DNA of 35,970 bases, from NCBI GenBank assembly GCA_944326315.1, contig CALVDP010000022.1, positions 1 to 35,970 of the forward strand. The letters are read 5' to 3'. Shown one piece after another: positions 24,865 to 33,648 of this stretch (its first letter is position 1; every line of letters begins with the position of its first letter). The translations under genes were made by a program, and so were the position numbers. This DNA is from an uncultured Bacteroidales bacterium. Its GTDB lineage: Bacteria; Bacteroidota; Bacteroidia; Bacteroidales; UBA932. The notes beneath the pieces were generated by a model. That model saw only the letters and a program-made list of their open reading frames with translations. It searched no databases and was not told where the DNA came from.

Positions 24865-25512
24865 ATGAAAAGGATGATAATGATAGCGGCAGCAGTGCTG
24901 TCGCTTATGTTTGCAGGTACTTTCGCAGCATCTGCACAGGTGGGCTTCGGTGTTATCGGAGGCGCTACATTCTCCAAGCTGAGCAAGGATGTCCTGAAAG
25001 GGGAGAACATGACCCAGTATCATGTCGGCGGCACAGTCCAGGTGCGCTTGCCTCTCGGCTTCTCCATACAGCCTTCCCTGATATATAATGTCAAGGGATC
25101 CAAGTTCGCCTTCGACCAGATACCTGACGCACCTACCGGTGACTTGTCTGTTGGTTACCTTGAATTGCCTGTGTCGGTGCAGTGGGGACCGGATCTCCTG
25201 CTTTTCAGACCCTTCCTTGATGTGACCCCGTTTGTCGGGTACGGATTGAACAACAAGCTCAGCGTCCCGGGTGCGGATATCATCAAGAATACATGGTCTT
25301 CCAGCAGCATCAGCCGCTGGGAATACGGTATAGGAGTAGGTGTCGGCCTTGAAATCTGGAAATTCCAGGTTATCGGCCGGTACAACTGGAACCTCGGTTC
25401 CCTTGTGGACCTCAAATCCGATATCGACGGAGGATTCGGTACTCTTCTGAGAAATTCTTTCGAGAGAGGAAAATTCGGTGGTTTCACGCTTACGGCGGCA
25501 ATCTTGTTCTGA
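24865..25512 (+). CDS. Outer-membrane beta-barrel protein (PorT-like family)
   Basis: A 215-residue protein with a clear signal peptide (residues 1-25, ending A-S-A-Q). Alternating amphipathic strands follow, of the small 8-stranded outer-membrane barrel type often annotated as porin family or PorT-like. Examples are V-G-F-G-V-I-G-G-A-T-F-S-K-L and the repeated Y-G-I-G-V-G-V-G-L-E-I. The C-terminus ends L-T-A-A-I-L-F, with the terminal Phe expected of a barrel. I cannot assign a specific role. ATG 24865, four bases after the trxA stop, begins the signal peptide. Confidence 0.8.
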   Translation: MKRMIMIAAAVLSLMFAGTFAASAQVGFGVIGGATFSKLSKDVLKGENMTQYHVGGTVQVRLPLGFSIQPSLIYNVKGSKFAFDQIPDAPTGDLSVGYLELPVSVQWGPDLLLFRPFLDVTPFVGYGLNNKLSVPGADIIKNTWSSSSISRWEYGIGVGVGLEIWKFQVIGRYNWNLGSLVDLKSDIDGGFGTLLRNSFERGKFGGFTLTAAILF

Positions 25513-25574
25513 GGCAGTCACGGATAAGCCCTCGGACCTGTGCAAACTTAGCCGCCTAAACAGTCAGATGTGAC

Positions 25575-26561
25575 ATGGATATAAAAGATTTGAAGAACTT
25601 TTGCGGCAAGGATTGGGAGAGGGTCGGCGAACATATTGCCGATGCGCTGAAAAGCGATATCGACTTGCTCAATTCCACCAATGACATGATCCTTTCCCAT
25701 TCGGGGAAGCAGCTCAGGCCATTGCTTGCCCTGCTTGTGGCCAAGGCTTGTTCCGGAGACGGGGCATTGCCTGAAGACAGTATCAGGGTGGCGGCTGCGG
25801 CTGAACTTCTGCATAACGCCACTCTTCTGCATGACGACGTGGCGGACGAGAGTGACTGCAGACGGGGAAATCCTACGCTCAACAGCCTTATGGGACCGTC
25901 TGTTTCAGTCCTTGTGGGAGACTATTGGCTGGTGGCTGCGATGAACGAGATACAGTCTGCGGAACATTTCGGGCCACGGCTTATTTCCATTTTTTCAAGG
26001 ACTCTGACACATCTGACTGAGGGCGAGATGCTTCAGCTCCAGAAGGCACAGAGCGGCAATACGGTGGAAGACGACTATCTGAGGATAATATTCAGCAAGA
26101 CGGCATCACTGTTCGAGGCTGCTGCCATTGCTGCCGCCATTTCCGTCAATGCATCCGGGGAGGCGGAAGCTGCAGTGAAACAATATGCCGTATCGCTCGG
26201 CATCGCTTTCCAGATACGGGACGATATATTCGACTACTCGATGGATCCTGCCATAGGCAAGCCGGTGGGGGTGGATATCCTGGAACAGAAAATCACTATG
26301 CCTCTGCTCGGCGCCTTCCGTAATTCGACAGCTGCGGAAGAGGCTGCCATAAGGTCGAAGGTGGACGGTATAGCCGGACATCCGGAATATAAGAGTGAAA
26401 TTCTGGATTTTGTAAGGGAGAAGGGTGGCATATCCTACGCTGAAAAGAGGCTTGACGACTATATAAGGAGCGCCAAGGAGGCAATCTCCCGTCTGCCGCA
26501 GACAAGGTCGAGGCTCTATCTTGAAGAAATGACTGACTATGTGGCCAGACGGACGGTGTGA
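25575..26561 (+). CDS. Polyprenyl diphosphate synthase
   Basis: A 328-residue trans-isoprenyl diphosphate synthase that elongates farnesyl diphosphate with isopentenyl diphosphate, probably to the side chain of menaquinone. The first Asp-rich motif is D-D-V-A-D (87-91) followed by R-R-G, the second is D-D-I-F-D (216-220), and G-K-Q-L-R-P (44-49) is the usual substrate-binding segment. IspB-like long-chain enzymes have this layout; chain length cannot be read safely. It is separated from the previous gene by 62 bases without a clear promoter, and from holB by 58. Confidence 0.92.
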   Translation: MDIKDLKNFCGKDWERVGEHIADALKSDIDLLNSTNDMILSHSGKQLRPLLALLVAKACSGDGALPEDSIRVAAAAELLHNATLLHDDVADESDCRRGNPTLNSLMGPSVSVLVGDYWLVAAMNEIQSAEHFGPRLISIFSRTLTHLTEGEMLQLQKAQSGNTVEDDYLRIIFSKTASLFEAAAIAAAISVNASGEAEAAVKQYAVSLGIAFQIRDDIFDYSMDPAIGKPVGVDILEQKITMPLLGAFRNSTAAEEAAIRSKVDGIAGHPEYKSEILDFVREKGGISYAEKRLDDYIRSAKEAISRLPQTRSRLYLEEMTDYVARRTV

Positions 26562-26619
26562 CAATGTCTGCCGGCAGTCCTGGACTCTTGAATATGACAG
26601 GGATCAGTAACGAAGTTTT

Positions 26620-27747
26620 ATGCGCTTTGCCGACATACCGGGAAATGAAGGGCTGAAGAAGGCCCTTGTATCCATGGCCGATTCCGGACGGGTCAGCCAT
26701 GCCATGCTCCTGTATGAGAATGAAGGCTGCGGAGCCTTGTCTCTTGCTCTTGCTTTCATCCAGTATCTGAACTGTACCCATCGCCATGACGGGGATTCCT
26801 GCGGAGAATGCCAGTCGTGCAGGCAGATATCGGGCCTGGTGCATCCAGATACGCATTTCATCTATCCGGTGAACAGCAGCAGGAAGACCGATGTCCAGAA
26901 GCCGACATCGGAAGCTTTCCTTGATCTGTGGCGCGGACTCGTGCTGAAGAACCCATACTTTCTTGAATCTGAGCTGTATTCGACTCTCGGTATAGAAGGC
27001 AAGTCCGGTGTCATTGCCATAGCGGAGGCCAGATTCATATTGGAGAAGCTGTCTTTGGCGGCAATCGGAAACGGCTACAGGGCTGTCGTGATGTGGCTGC
27101 CGGAAAAAATGAACGCGGAGACGGCCAACAAGCTTCTGAAGTCGGTGGAGGAACCGCCGGAGAAAACCATTTTCGTTTTTGTCACGCACAATCCGGACAG
27201 GGTGCTGCAGACGATATTTTCACGGTGCCAGAGCTACAGGGTGCTCCCTCTTCCTAAGGATACGCTCGCCGATGTCCTCGTGTCGAAGACAGGTTTAGAT
27301 CATGCTTCGGCCGAAGAGCTGGCTTCCGCTTCCGGCGGCAGCCTCGGCGCCGCCCTCAATGCCATGGGGGAGCGTGAGGAATATAATGAATTCATGGATA
27401 TCTTCAGGATGCTTGCCGAAGGGCTTGCTGCCAGGGATCTTCAGTCGGTGCTGGATGCCGCTGACATGATGTCGGCCCTTGATTCCCGTGAAAAACAGAA
27501 AGCTTTTTGTATATTTGCAGGTAGCTGTCTGCGGAAAATATTCATGTTCCAGCAGAAAATGCCTGAAATTGCCTTTGCCGTACATGATGAGCCTGAGTTT
27601 TATTCCCGGTTGGCGGAAAAGGCAGGAAAGACATTCTGCCGCAAGGCAATGGATCTGGTTGACAGGGCCGCATTGCTGCTTGACCGCAATGTAAACGCCA
27701 AGATTGTGTTCTGTGACCTGGCCGGGCAGATGTTTTTAATTTTTTGA
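26620..27747 (+). CDS. holB: DNA polymerase III delta-prime-like clamp-loader subunit
   Basis: A 375-residue AAA+ protein of the replicative clamp loader. The N-terminus F-A-D-I-P-G-N-E and H-A-M-L-L match the family. The zinc-binding cysteines are C52, C61, C64 and C67. The P-loop position (Y-E-N-E-G-C-G-A-L, about 32-40) lacks the GKS/T, so it does not bind ATP in the standard way, as in delta-prime. N-K-L-L-K-S-V-E-E-P-P-E and the S-R-C-Q (SRC) motif follow. An internal TATATTTG at 27510-27517 could be a weak promoter for ricT but has no -33 box. Confidence 0.92.
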   Translation: MRFADIPGNEGLKKALVSMADSGRVSHAMLLYENEGCGALSLALAFIQYLNCTHRHDGDSCGECQSCRQISGLVHPDTHFIYPVNSSRKTDVQKPTSEAFLDLWRGLVLKNPYFLESELYSTLGIEGKSGVIAIAEARFILEKLSLAAIGNGYRAVVMWLPEKMNAETANKLLKSVEEPPEKTIFVFVTHNPDRVLQTIFSRCQSYRVLPLPKDTLADVLVSKTGLDHASAEELASASGGSLGAALNAMGEREEYNEFMDIFRMLAEGLAARDLQSVLDAADMMSALDSREKQKAFCIFAGSCLRKIFMFQQKMPEIAFAVHDEPEFYSRLAEKAGKTFCRKAMDLVDRAALLLDRNVNAKIVFCDLAGQMFLIF

Positions 27748-27755
27748 TCATTATT

Positions 27756-28955
27756 ATGGAAGGTTTTGATACTAACGAGGCCAAACAGTTCGACTGCTCC
27801 CGTGGTTGCATTGTCGAAAGGGATTCCGAGGGTGAGTTGAAATGCACATACAGGCCCGGATGCTGCAAGCTGGAGGTTTATGACTGGCTTCCAGGCGTGG
27901 TGCAGGAAAAATACAGGAACTATTTTGAAGTGCGGTTCAAGAACACGCGCAAGGGCATATATGTCAATGCTTCCGGCCAGACAGTCAAGATGGGCGATTT
28001 GGTGATAGTGGAGGCCACGAACGGCCACGACCTTGGAATAGTCACCCTTGAAGGTCCTGTGGTAGCGAGGCAGATGCTCTGCAAGAAGATTGATCCTGAG
28101 ACTGCCGGACTTAAACGCATATATCGCAAGGCCAAGCTTTTTGACATAGAGAAGTGGCAGGAAGCGATTGCCAGGGAACACGAGACGATGATAAGGGCGA
28201 GACAGATTGCCGCAGAGCTCGGGCTGGAGATGAAGATAGGCGATGTCGAGTTTCAGGGGGACGGTACCAAAGCCATATTCTACTATATAGCCGACGGCAG
28301 GGTGGACTTCCGTCAGCTGATCAAGGTCTTCGCGGAGGAATTCCGTATCAGGATAGAAATGAAACAGATCGGCGCGCGTCAGGAGGCCGGCCTCATAGGT
28401 GGTCTCGGTGTCTGCGGACGCGAGTTGTGCTGCTCGAACTATATTTCGTCCTTCCAGTCCATAACGACAGCTTCAGCGAAATGCCAGGATCTTTCCCTGA
28501 ACCCACAGAAGCTTGCAGGACAGTGCGGGAAACTGAAATGTTGCCTCAATTATGAGACTGCAGCCTACCTGGATGCACAGTCGAGGATACCCAAGGTGGC
28601 GAACCCTCTTGAATTCCAGGACGGACTTGCCTACCTGATGAAGACAGACATCCTCAGGGAAGTGATGTATTTCTCGTATGATCCCAAGAGTTTTGCGAAT
28701 CTCTATCCTCTGGCGGCATCGGATGTCATGGACATATTGCGCATGAACAAGCGCGGCGAGAAGCCGGAATCCCTCAAGACAGAGCCGGAGCCGGCAGGAC
28801 TTGAATTTGTCACTGCGGTAGGGGATGACAGCATCACCCGTTTTGATGACAATCGCAAGAAGAAGAGGAAGAGCCGCCAGCGCAAGCCGGAAGAAGGCAA
28901 GACAAACAGACCACAGAAGTCCAGGAAAAACAACCAAGGCCAGCAGAATCAATGA
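27756..28955 (+). CDS. PSP1-domain, RicT-like iron-sulfur regulatory protein
   Basis: A 399-residue cytoplasmic protein. The PSP1 domain contains G-A-R-Q-E-A-G-L-I-G-G-L-G-V-C-G-R-E-L-C-C and, after a gap, C-G-K-L-K-C-C-L-N-Y-E. These are the cysteine clusters of RicT (YaaT), which binds an Fe-S cluster and in Bacillus acts with RicA and RicF in RNA processing by RNase Y. N-terminal Cys residues (C-S-R-G-C, Y-R-P-G-C-C) are extra. The C-terminal about 40 residues are a basic, disordered tail. ATG 27756 is 8 bases after the holB stop; a TTG at 27744 is less likely. Its end overlaps trmB by 4 bases. Confidence 0.88.
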   Translation: MEGFDTNEAKQFDCSRGCIVERDSEGELKCTYRPGCCKLEVYDWLPGVVQEKYRNYFEVRFKNTRKGIYVNASGQTVKMGDLVIVEATNGHDLGIVTLEGPVVARQMLCKKIDPETAGLKRIYRKAKLFDIEKWQEAIAREHETMIRARQIAAELGLEMKIGDVEFQGDGTKAIFYYIADGRVDFRQLIKVFAEEFRIRIEMKQIGARQEAGLIGGLGVCGRELCCSNYISSFQSITTASAKCQDLSLNPQKLAGQCGKLKCCLNYETAAYLDAQSRIPKVANPLEFQDGLAYLMKTDILREVMYFSYDPKSFANLYPLAASDVMDILRMNKRGEKPESLKTEPEPAGLEFVTAVGDDSITRFDDNRKKKRKSRQRKPEEGKTNRPQKSRKNNQGQQNQ

Positions 28956-29716
28956 GCGGAAAAGACAAATTACGCAAATTTCGGGAGAATGAGACTTTCT
29001 CATGTCTCATACAGCCGGCTACGTCAGAGGTGCTGGGGTGTGACCATCCCCTGAAAGGCCATTGGAACGGCAGTTTTTTCAAGGAAAGCCGTCCTCTGGT
29101 GGTGGAACTGGGCTGCGGCAAGGGCGAATATACGGTAGACCTCGGGCTGAGAAACCCGTCATTCAATTATATCGGAGTCGATATCAAGGGTGCACGTCTG
29201 TGGAAAGGAGCTAAGTTCGCACATGAGAACAGTCTTCCGAACGTGGGCTTCCTTCGGACAAGGATTGAATTCATCGAGTCACTGTTCGGGCCCGGGGAGG
29301 TGTCTGAAATATGGATAACATTCGCGGATCCGCAGATTGGCAGGGAGAAGAAACGCCTCACTTCCCCTCTCTTCCTGTCCAGATACAGGAATTTTCTGAA
29401 ACCGGGAGGCATCGTCCATCTGAAAACGGACAGCCGTTATCTTCATGAATATTCGAGGGCTGTAGCTGAACAGAACGGATTGAAGATACTGGCCTGTGCC
29501 ACGGATATCTACGGCAAGGACAGGGAGGCTCTGTACTCCAGCCGCATATCTTCTGTCTGCGGGAAGGATGCTGTCGATGCTCTGTTCGAGGTGCAGACAT
29601 TTTATGAGAAACAGTATCTTGCACAGGGGCTTCCGATAACCTACCTTGCCTTCACTATTGACCATGAGGGACCCTATGTCAGCCCGGAATGGGATCCTGA
29701 CCTTTGGGAGCGGTGA
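28952..29716 (+). CDS. trmB: tRNA (guanine-N7-)-methyltransferase
   Basis: A 254-residue enzyme forming m7G46 in tRNA. SAM motif I is V-V-E-L-G-C-G-K-G-E-Y. The next strand is Y-I-G-V-D-I-K-G-A-R, followed by I-W-I-T-F-A-D-P-Q-I-G-R-E-K-K-R, which corresponds to the family's F-P-D-P-W-P-K-x-R-H with altered Pro/Trp positions, and L-K-P-G-G-I-V-H-L-K-T-D. The start overlaps the ricT stop in an ATGA junction. It ends 28 bases before the convergent miaA with no evident terminator. Confidence 0.93.
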   Translation: MSGKDKLRKFRENETFSCLIQPATSEVLGCDHPLKGHWNGSFFKESRPLVVELGCGKGEYTVDLGLRNPSFNYIGVDIKGARLWKGAKFAHENSLPNVGFLRTRIEFIESLFGPGEVSEIWITFADPQIGREKKRLTSPLFLSRYRNFLKPGGIVHLKTDSRYLHEYSRAVAEQNGLKILACATDIYGKDREALYSSRISSVCGKDAVDALFEVQTFYEKQYLAQGLPITYLAFTIDHEGPYVSPEWDPDLWER

Positions 29717-29744
29717 AATGTGCGGTGTGAGGCCGGGACAGGCA

Positions 29745-30737
29745 TCAGACTCCGGTCCAGTGTATCCGCACTCCCTTGCGTTCCATGCCTCTGAACCATG
29801 TCATCTGGCGCTTTGCGAACTGATGTATGGCAATGGCAAGCAGATGTCTCATCTCATCATAGCTTAGCACACCTGTGATATGCAGGGTGACGAATTTGTA
29901 TTCAAGTCCGTAATATATCAGGTCTTCAGCCTTCAGCCCGCTGTCGAGAAGCCTGCGCACTTCATCCACCATTCCTTCTTCAAGCCTGGCGTCGAGCCGC
30001 TTGTCTATCCTTCTGTTGCGTTCCTCCCTGCTGACAAGTGTGCCTATGAAGTATGTGCGTTTCGGCAGGGACGCTGTACGTGTCACCGGGCGATTTTTCT
30101 CGTATTCAGCTATTTCTATGGCACGTATCAGTCTTTTTTTCGTGTCGAAATCCGTCGAATTGTGCGGGGTCTTCAGTGATTCGAGCCTTCGTGCCAGCGT
30201 CTCCATATCCTCTTTTTCAAGTTCTTCTCTCAGAGCGTTGTCCGCCGGGACGTCGGGAAGGGAATATCCCATCGTAGCCGCTTCTATGTAAAGCCCGGAA
30301 CCTCCGCACAGTATCGGAATATTGCCTCTTTCCCTTATATTGTTCCACGCTTTCTCGAAATCCTTCTGATACTGGTAGATGTTGTATTTTTCGCCGGCAT
30401 CCGCTATATCTATCAGATGGTAGGGAATGTCCCCGTATTCTTCCAGGTCTTTCCCCGTGCCGATATCCATGCCTCTGTACACCTGCCTGGAGTCCCCGGA
30501 AATTATCTCGGCTCCGATGCCTCCGGCGATGATGCCGCTTCGGGCCATCTTCCGTATTTCTTGCGCCAGCCTTACGGCGTATGCGGTCTTTCCCGAGGCT
30601 GTAGGCCCGAGCACGCATATCAGGTCGATACTCCCGTCAAGGTATTTACGTATAATCTCGTCTGTCCTTATTTCTTCTGCCTGCGGCAATTCCGCCATGG
30701 GCGGCACACCTGCGGCTGGTATGGCTTTTGTCTTCAT
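29745..30737 (-). CDS. miaA: tRNA dimethylallyltransferase
   Basis: A 330-residue enzyme that adds a dimethylallyl group to A37 of tRNAs reading UNN codons. The P-loop G-P-T-A-S-G-K-T is at 44-51, then [18 protein letters not shown], and G-G-S-G-L-Y further on. The N-terminus is about 35 residues longer than usual before the P-loop. The promoter-like box at 30804-30797 allows the first ATG (30737); ATG 30698 (residue 14) is an alternative. It is leftward, divergent from smpB. Confidence 0.95.
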   Translation of the reverse strand: MKTKAIPAAGVPPMAELPQAEEIRTDEIIRKYLDGSIDLICVLGPTASGKTAYAVRLAQEIRKMARSGIIAGGIGAEIISGDSRQVYRGMDIGTGKDLEEYGDIPYHLIDIADAGEKYNIYQYQKDFEKAWNNIRERGNIPILCGGSGLYIEAATMGYSLPDVPADNALREELEKEDMETLARRLESLKTPHNSTDFDTKKRLIRAIEIAEYEKNRPVTRTASLPKRTYFIGTLVSREERNRRIDKRLDARLEEGMVDEVRRLLDSGLKAEDLIYYGLEYKFVTLHITGVLSYDEMRHLLAIAIHQFAKRQMTWFRGMERKGVRIHWTGV

Positions 30738-30796
30738 GTCCGGCTCTGTCTCGTTTCTGGCCGTGGTGACATCCGTCGAAGGATCGGCCTGAAGGG

Positions 30797-30804
30797 CAAA
30801 ATTA
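30797..30804 (-). promoter_or_regulatory. -7 box of the miaA promoter
   Basis: TAATTTTG on the minus strand (30804-30797) matches TAnnTTTG. Transcription would start near 30790, about 53 nt before the miaA ATG. No matching -33 TTTG at 19-21 bases. Confidence 0.45.
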
Positions 30805-30830
30805 CAAAAATCCTCAAAACAGCACAGCCT

Positions 30831-30863
30831 TGTTTTATTTGTTGTTTGTTGTTTTGTTTGTTG
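30831..30863 (+). repeat. Low-complexity G/T tract between miaA and smpB
   Basis: Thirty-three bases containing only G and T apart from one A, built from TTTG/TTG units (TGTTTT-ATTTG-TTGTTTG-TTGTTTTG-TTTG-TTG). It lies upstream of both divergent promoters and supplies several possible -33 TTTG sites for smpB in different spacing. Confidence 0.6.
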
Positions 30864-30872
30864 CGGATTTTA

Positions 30873-30903
30873 TTTGATAAAACGAAAACTGCATATAAAT
30901 TTG
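30873..30903 (+). promoter_or_regulatory. Promoter of smpB
   Basis: TTTG (30873-30876), a 19-base spacer and TAAATTTG (30896-30903), fully consensus. Transcription from about 30910 gives a leader of about 17 nt. Confidence 0.8.
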
Positions 30904-30926
30904 CAGATTCCGAAACATTGGTTTGT

Positions 30927-31376
30927 ATGCCGAAAGCGAAAAGCAAAGTAGAAATCAGGAACAGGAGGGCCTCTTTTGACTATGAATTCATAGAGACCTA
31001 CATTGCCGGTATCGTGCTGACAGGGACAGAGATCAAGTCCATCCGTGCCGGCAAGGCTTCCCTTGTGGACGGATTCTGCTATTTCAACAATGGAGAACTG
31101 TATGTCAAGAACATGCATGTGGCCGAATATCATTGGGGCAGTTGGGGAAAGCATGATCCGAGACGGGACAGGAAGCTCCTCCTCAAGAAGAAGGAACTGT
31201 CCAAGCTCCAGCGTGCAGTCAAGGAGAAGGGGCTGACGATCGTGGCCGTGAAGCTTTTCATTGCGGACAACGGCTATGCCAAGCTTCAGATTGCCCTTGC
31301 CAGAGGAAAGAAAGAGTATGACAAGCGGCAGTCCATCAAGGAGAAGGATCTCAGACGTGAGATGGAAAGATATTGA
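30927..31376 (+). CDS. smpB: SsrA-binding protein
   Basis: A 149-residue tmRNA-binding protein of trans-translation, which rescues stalled ribosomes. Family motifs are [10 protein letters not shown] near the start, [21 protein letters not shown] (about 28-48), and the C-terminal [14 protein letters not shown], the basic tail that inserts into the mRNA channel. ATG 30927 is set by the promoter at 30873-30903; the frame is open far upstream but that part is not transcribed. The tmRNA gene itself is not in the window. Confidence 0.96.
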   Translation: MPKAKSKVEIRNRRASFDYEFIETYIAGIVLTGTEIKSIRAGKASLVDGFCYFNNGELYVKNMHVAEYHWGSWGKHDPRRDRKLLLKKKELSKLQRAVKEKGLTIVAVKLFIADNGYAKLQIALARGKKEYDKRQSIKEKDLRREMERY

Positions 31377-31410
31377 TGTATAAAAGGATATTCAAAGGTA
31401 CAATATTATT

Positions 31411-32400
31411 ATGGCCAGGAAAATCTCGACAATAGGAATACTCACCTCAGGAGGTGATGCTCCCGGAATGAATGCTGCCATCAGGGCCGTGACCCGTGCA
31501 GCTATATATAACGGATGGAAAGTCAAGGGTATCTATCGTGGATACGAGGGACTCATAAACAATGAAATCAAGGACCTTACGACAGAGAGCGTCAGCAGCA
31601 CCATACAGCGCGGCGGTACCATACTGAAGACGGCACGCTCCATGGAGTTCATGACTGAGGCCGGCAGGGCCAAGGCGTATGACAATCTTGTGGCCAACGG
31701 TATAGACGCCCTTGTGGTCATCGGAGGAAACGGCTCTCTGGCAGGGGCGCAGGCATTGGCCCAGGAACACGACATCACGTGCATAGGGCTTCCGGGGACG
31801 ATAGACAATGACCTGTACGGCACGGATTCCACAATAGGATATGATACAGCGCTGAATACGATAGTGGAGTGCGTGGACAAGATCAGGGACACGGCGACTT
31901 CCCACGACCGTATTTTCTTCATAGAGGTCATGGGCCGCGATGCCGGTTTCCTGGCGCAGAACAGTGCCATCGCCGCCGGTGCGGAAGCAGCCATCATCCC
32001 TGAAGACCAGACTGATATCGACCAGCTGGAGCAGTTCATAAGCAGGGGAGTGAGAAAGAGCAAGAATAGCAGCATCGTCATTGTGGCGGAGGCTTCCAAG
32101 GACGGCGTCGGTGGTGCCATGCATTATGCCGACAGGGTCAGGAACGAATATCCGCAGTATGACGTGCGTGTGACCATACTCGGACATCTGCAGCGGGGAG
32201 GAAAGCCGAGCGCCTTTGACAGGATTCTTGCGAGCCGTCTCGGGACAGCGAGCATCGATGCTCTCCTGGAAGGACAGAGAAACGTGATGATCGGCATCTC
32301 CAACGACCAGATAGTGTATGTGCCGTTCTCCAAGGCCATCAAGAAGGACAAACCGATAGACAAGGAGCTGATAAACGTGCTTAATATCCTGTCGATCTGA
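31411..32400 (+). CDS. pfkA: ATP-dependent 6-phosphofructokinase
   Basis: A 329-residue glycolytic enzyme phosphorylating fructose 6-phosphate. Motifs: [11 protein letters not shown] (nucleotide site), [19 protein letters not shown] (catalytic Asp) and V-M-G-R-D-A-G-F. The Gly in G-G-N-G-S and the Gly in P-G-T-I-D-N-D are the residues that mark ATP rather than pyrophosphate users. The usual Asp of G-G-D-G-S is Asn here. No own promoter is evident in the 34 bases after smpB, so the two are probably co-transcribed. Confidence 0.95.
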   Translation: MARKISTIGILTSGGDAPGMNAAIRAVTRAAIYNGWKVKGIYRGYEGLINNEIKDLTTESVSSTIQRGGTILKTARSMEFMTEAGRAKAYDNLVANGIDALVVIGGNGSLAGAQALAQEHDITCIGLPGTIDNDLYGTDSTIGYDTALNTIVECVDKIRDTATSHDRIFFIEVMGRDAGFLAQNSAIAAGAEAAIIPEDQTDIDQLEQFISRGVRKSKNSSIVIVAEASKDGVGGAMHYADRVRNEYPQYDVRVTILGHLQRGGKPSAFDRILASRLGTASIDALLEGQRNVMIGISNDQIVYVPFSKAIKKDKPIDKELINVLNILSI

Positions 32401-32447
32401 TCCGCCGGTATTCCGTCCAGCGGTTTTTCATCCTTTTTCAGATATAA

Positions 32448-32500
32448 GGTGTAGCCTGAAAACCTTTTACGGAGTTTTTGGGCTGCACCGGTTTTGTGTT
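32448..32500 (+). terminator. Long hairpin ending the pfkA transcript
   Basis: 32448-32463 pairs with 32474-32489 along 16 positions (13 Watson-Crick, 3 wobble) around a 10-base loop, followed by GGTTTTGTGTTTT. Probably the smpB-pfkA terminator; a weaker hairpin with TTTTT lies at 32402-32428. The T-rich tail doubles as the -33 region of the rplM promoter. Confidence 0.6.
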
Positions 32501-32523
32501 TTGGAAAATTATTCTTACCTTTG
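32493..32523 (+). promoter_or_regulatory. Promoter of the rplM operon
   Basis: TTTG (32493-32496), a 19-base spacer and TACCTTTG (32516-32523), a consensus promoter. Transcription from about 32530 leaves a leader of about 54 nt, AT-rich before the start. Confidence 0.82.
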
Positions 32524-32583
32524 CACCCCCTATATAGGATAGGGATCGCAATTTTTAGTATTAACCATTTAAAGATCAAGACA

Positions 32584-33036
32584 GTGGACACACAAAGCTA
32601 CAAGACAGTATCGCTGAAAGCCGGCGATATCAAAAAAGAGTGGGTTCTGATTGATGCCACAGACGTGGTTCTGGGCCGTCTTGCATCCAGGGTTGCGCTT
32701 GTGCTTCGCGGGAAGAACAAGCCAAGCTACACTCCGCACATGGACTGCGGAGACAATGTCATCATCATCAATGCTGACAAGATAAAGCTTACCGGGACGA
32801 AGATGACCGACAAGGTGTACGTGCGTCATACCGGATATCCGGGCGGACAGCGTTTCACTACACCGAAGGAAATCATGAAGAAGAGGCCGACAGAACTTAT
32901 CAGGATGGCCGTTAAAGGCATGCTTCCTAAGAACCGCCTCGGGGCCAAGCTCATCAACAACCTTTACCTCTATCAGGGAGGCGAGCATCCGCACGAGGCC
33001 CAGAAACCAAAGACAATCAAGTTAAACGAAATTTAA
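32584..33036 (+). CDS. rplM: Ribosomal protein uL13
   Basis: A 150-residue large-subunit protein. [11 protein letters not shown] is the usual Bacteroidota N-terminus, followed by [16 protein letters not shown] (about 20-35), [12 protein letters not shown] and Y-R/H-H-T-G-Y-P-G-G. The start codon must be GTG 32584: no in-frame ATG lies between the promoter's start site and the conserved N-terminus. It is followed after 7 bases by rpsI, the universal uL13-uS9 pair. Confidence 0.96.
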   Translation: MDTQSYKTVSLKAGDIKKEWVLIDATDVVLGRLASRVALVLRGKNKPSYTPHMDCGDNVIIINADKIKLTGTKMTDKVYVRHTGYPGGQRFTTPKEIMKKRPTELIRMAVKGMLPKNRLGAKLINNLYLYQGGEHPHEAQKPKTIKLNEI

Positions 33037-33043
33037 GCAGAGG

Positions 33044-33433
33044 ATGAAATCAGTAAACGCCCTTGGAAGACGTAAATCGGCAGTCGCTCGTGTTTATGTC
33101 GTTGCTGGCAAAGGCAACATCACCATTAATGGTCGTGAAATCAACAACTATTTCAAAGAAGACGCGCTCCGTTATATCGTGAACCAGCCTTTTGAAGTGA
33201 CCGGAACGGCAGGACAGTTTGACGTGAAGGTAAATGTCGACGGAGGCGGAATCAAAGGTCAGGCTGAGGCAATCAGGCTCGGAATCGCTCGCGCACTTTG
33301 CGAAGTCGATAAGGAAGCTTATCGTCCGGCATTGAAATCCAATGGATTCCTTACCCGCGATGCACGCGAAGTCGAGAGAAAGAAGCCTGGTCAGCCTGGT
33401 GCACGTAGGCGCTTCCAGTTCAGCAAACGTTAA
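33044..33433 (+). CDS. rpsI: Ribosomal protein uS9
   Basis: A 129-residue small-subunit protein. [11 protein letters not shown] is at the N-terminus, [19 protein letters not shown] is in the middle, and the basic C-terminal tail ends R-R-R-F-Q-F-S-K-R, the Ser-Lys-Arg end that contacts P-site tRNA. Length is standard. It is second in the rplM operon. Confidence 0.98.
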   Translation: MKSVNALGRRKSAVARVYVVAGKGNITINGREINNYFKEDALRYIVNQPFEVTGTAGQFDVKVNVDGGGIKGQAEAIRLGIARALCEVDKEAYRPALKSNGFLTRDAREVERKKPGQPGARRRFQFSKR

Positions 33434-33648
33434 TGTCTGTCTGACGATTTACATGACTGTACAGTCCGCTTTGAAAATCCTGCGGATCTCTTGCGGAGAT
33501 GGGAATCTCCGGGAGCTGCCCGGATTTGGCGAGGCTGTGTAAAATTCAGGAGACCGGCATTGTCCGTTACTCCGGATTGATGTAGAACGCTCTCAGGCGA
33601 AGAGGCAACAGCCTGGGGGAAAGTAGAACAAGTAAAAAATTAATTACA
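33434..33648 (+). ncRNA. Structured leader upstream of rpsB (candidate autoregulatory RNA)
   Basis: A 215-base gap inside a ribosomal operon, unusually long. GAGAT (33496-33500) can pair with ATCTC at 33486-33490 or, as part of GGAGAT, with ATCTCC at 33505-33510, so the two hairpins are mutually exclusive. The second also competes with CCGGG/CCCGG (33509-33513, 33519-33523). Later come CAGGC/GCCTG around 33594-33615 and a GTAGAAC direct repeat (33582-33588, 33623-33629). No consensus promoter is seen. A ribosomal-protein leader acting on rpsB-tsf is inferred. Confidence 0.45.

Noticed and set aside
30417-30926. Frame upstream of and continuous with smpB
   Set aside because: Overlaps miaA antisense and lies before the smpB promoter.
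32481-32489. GGCTGCACC, reverse complement of GGTGCAGCC in copy D's hairpin loop region
   Set aside because: Only 9 bases shared and contexts differ; probably chance.
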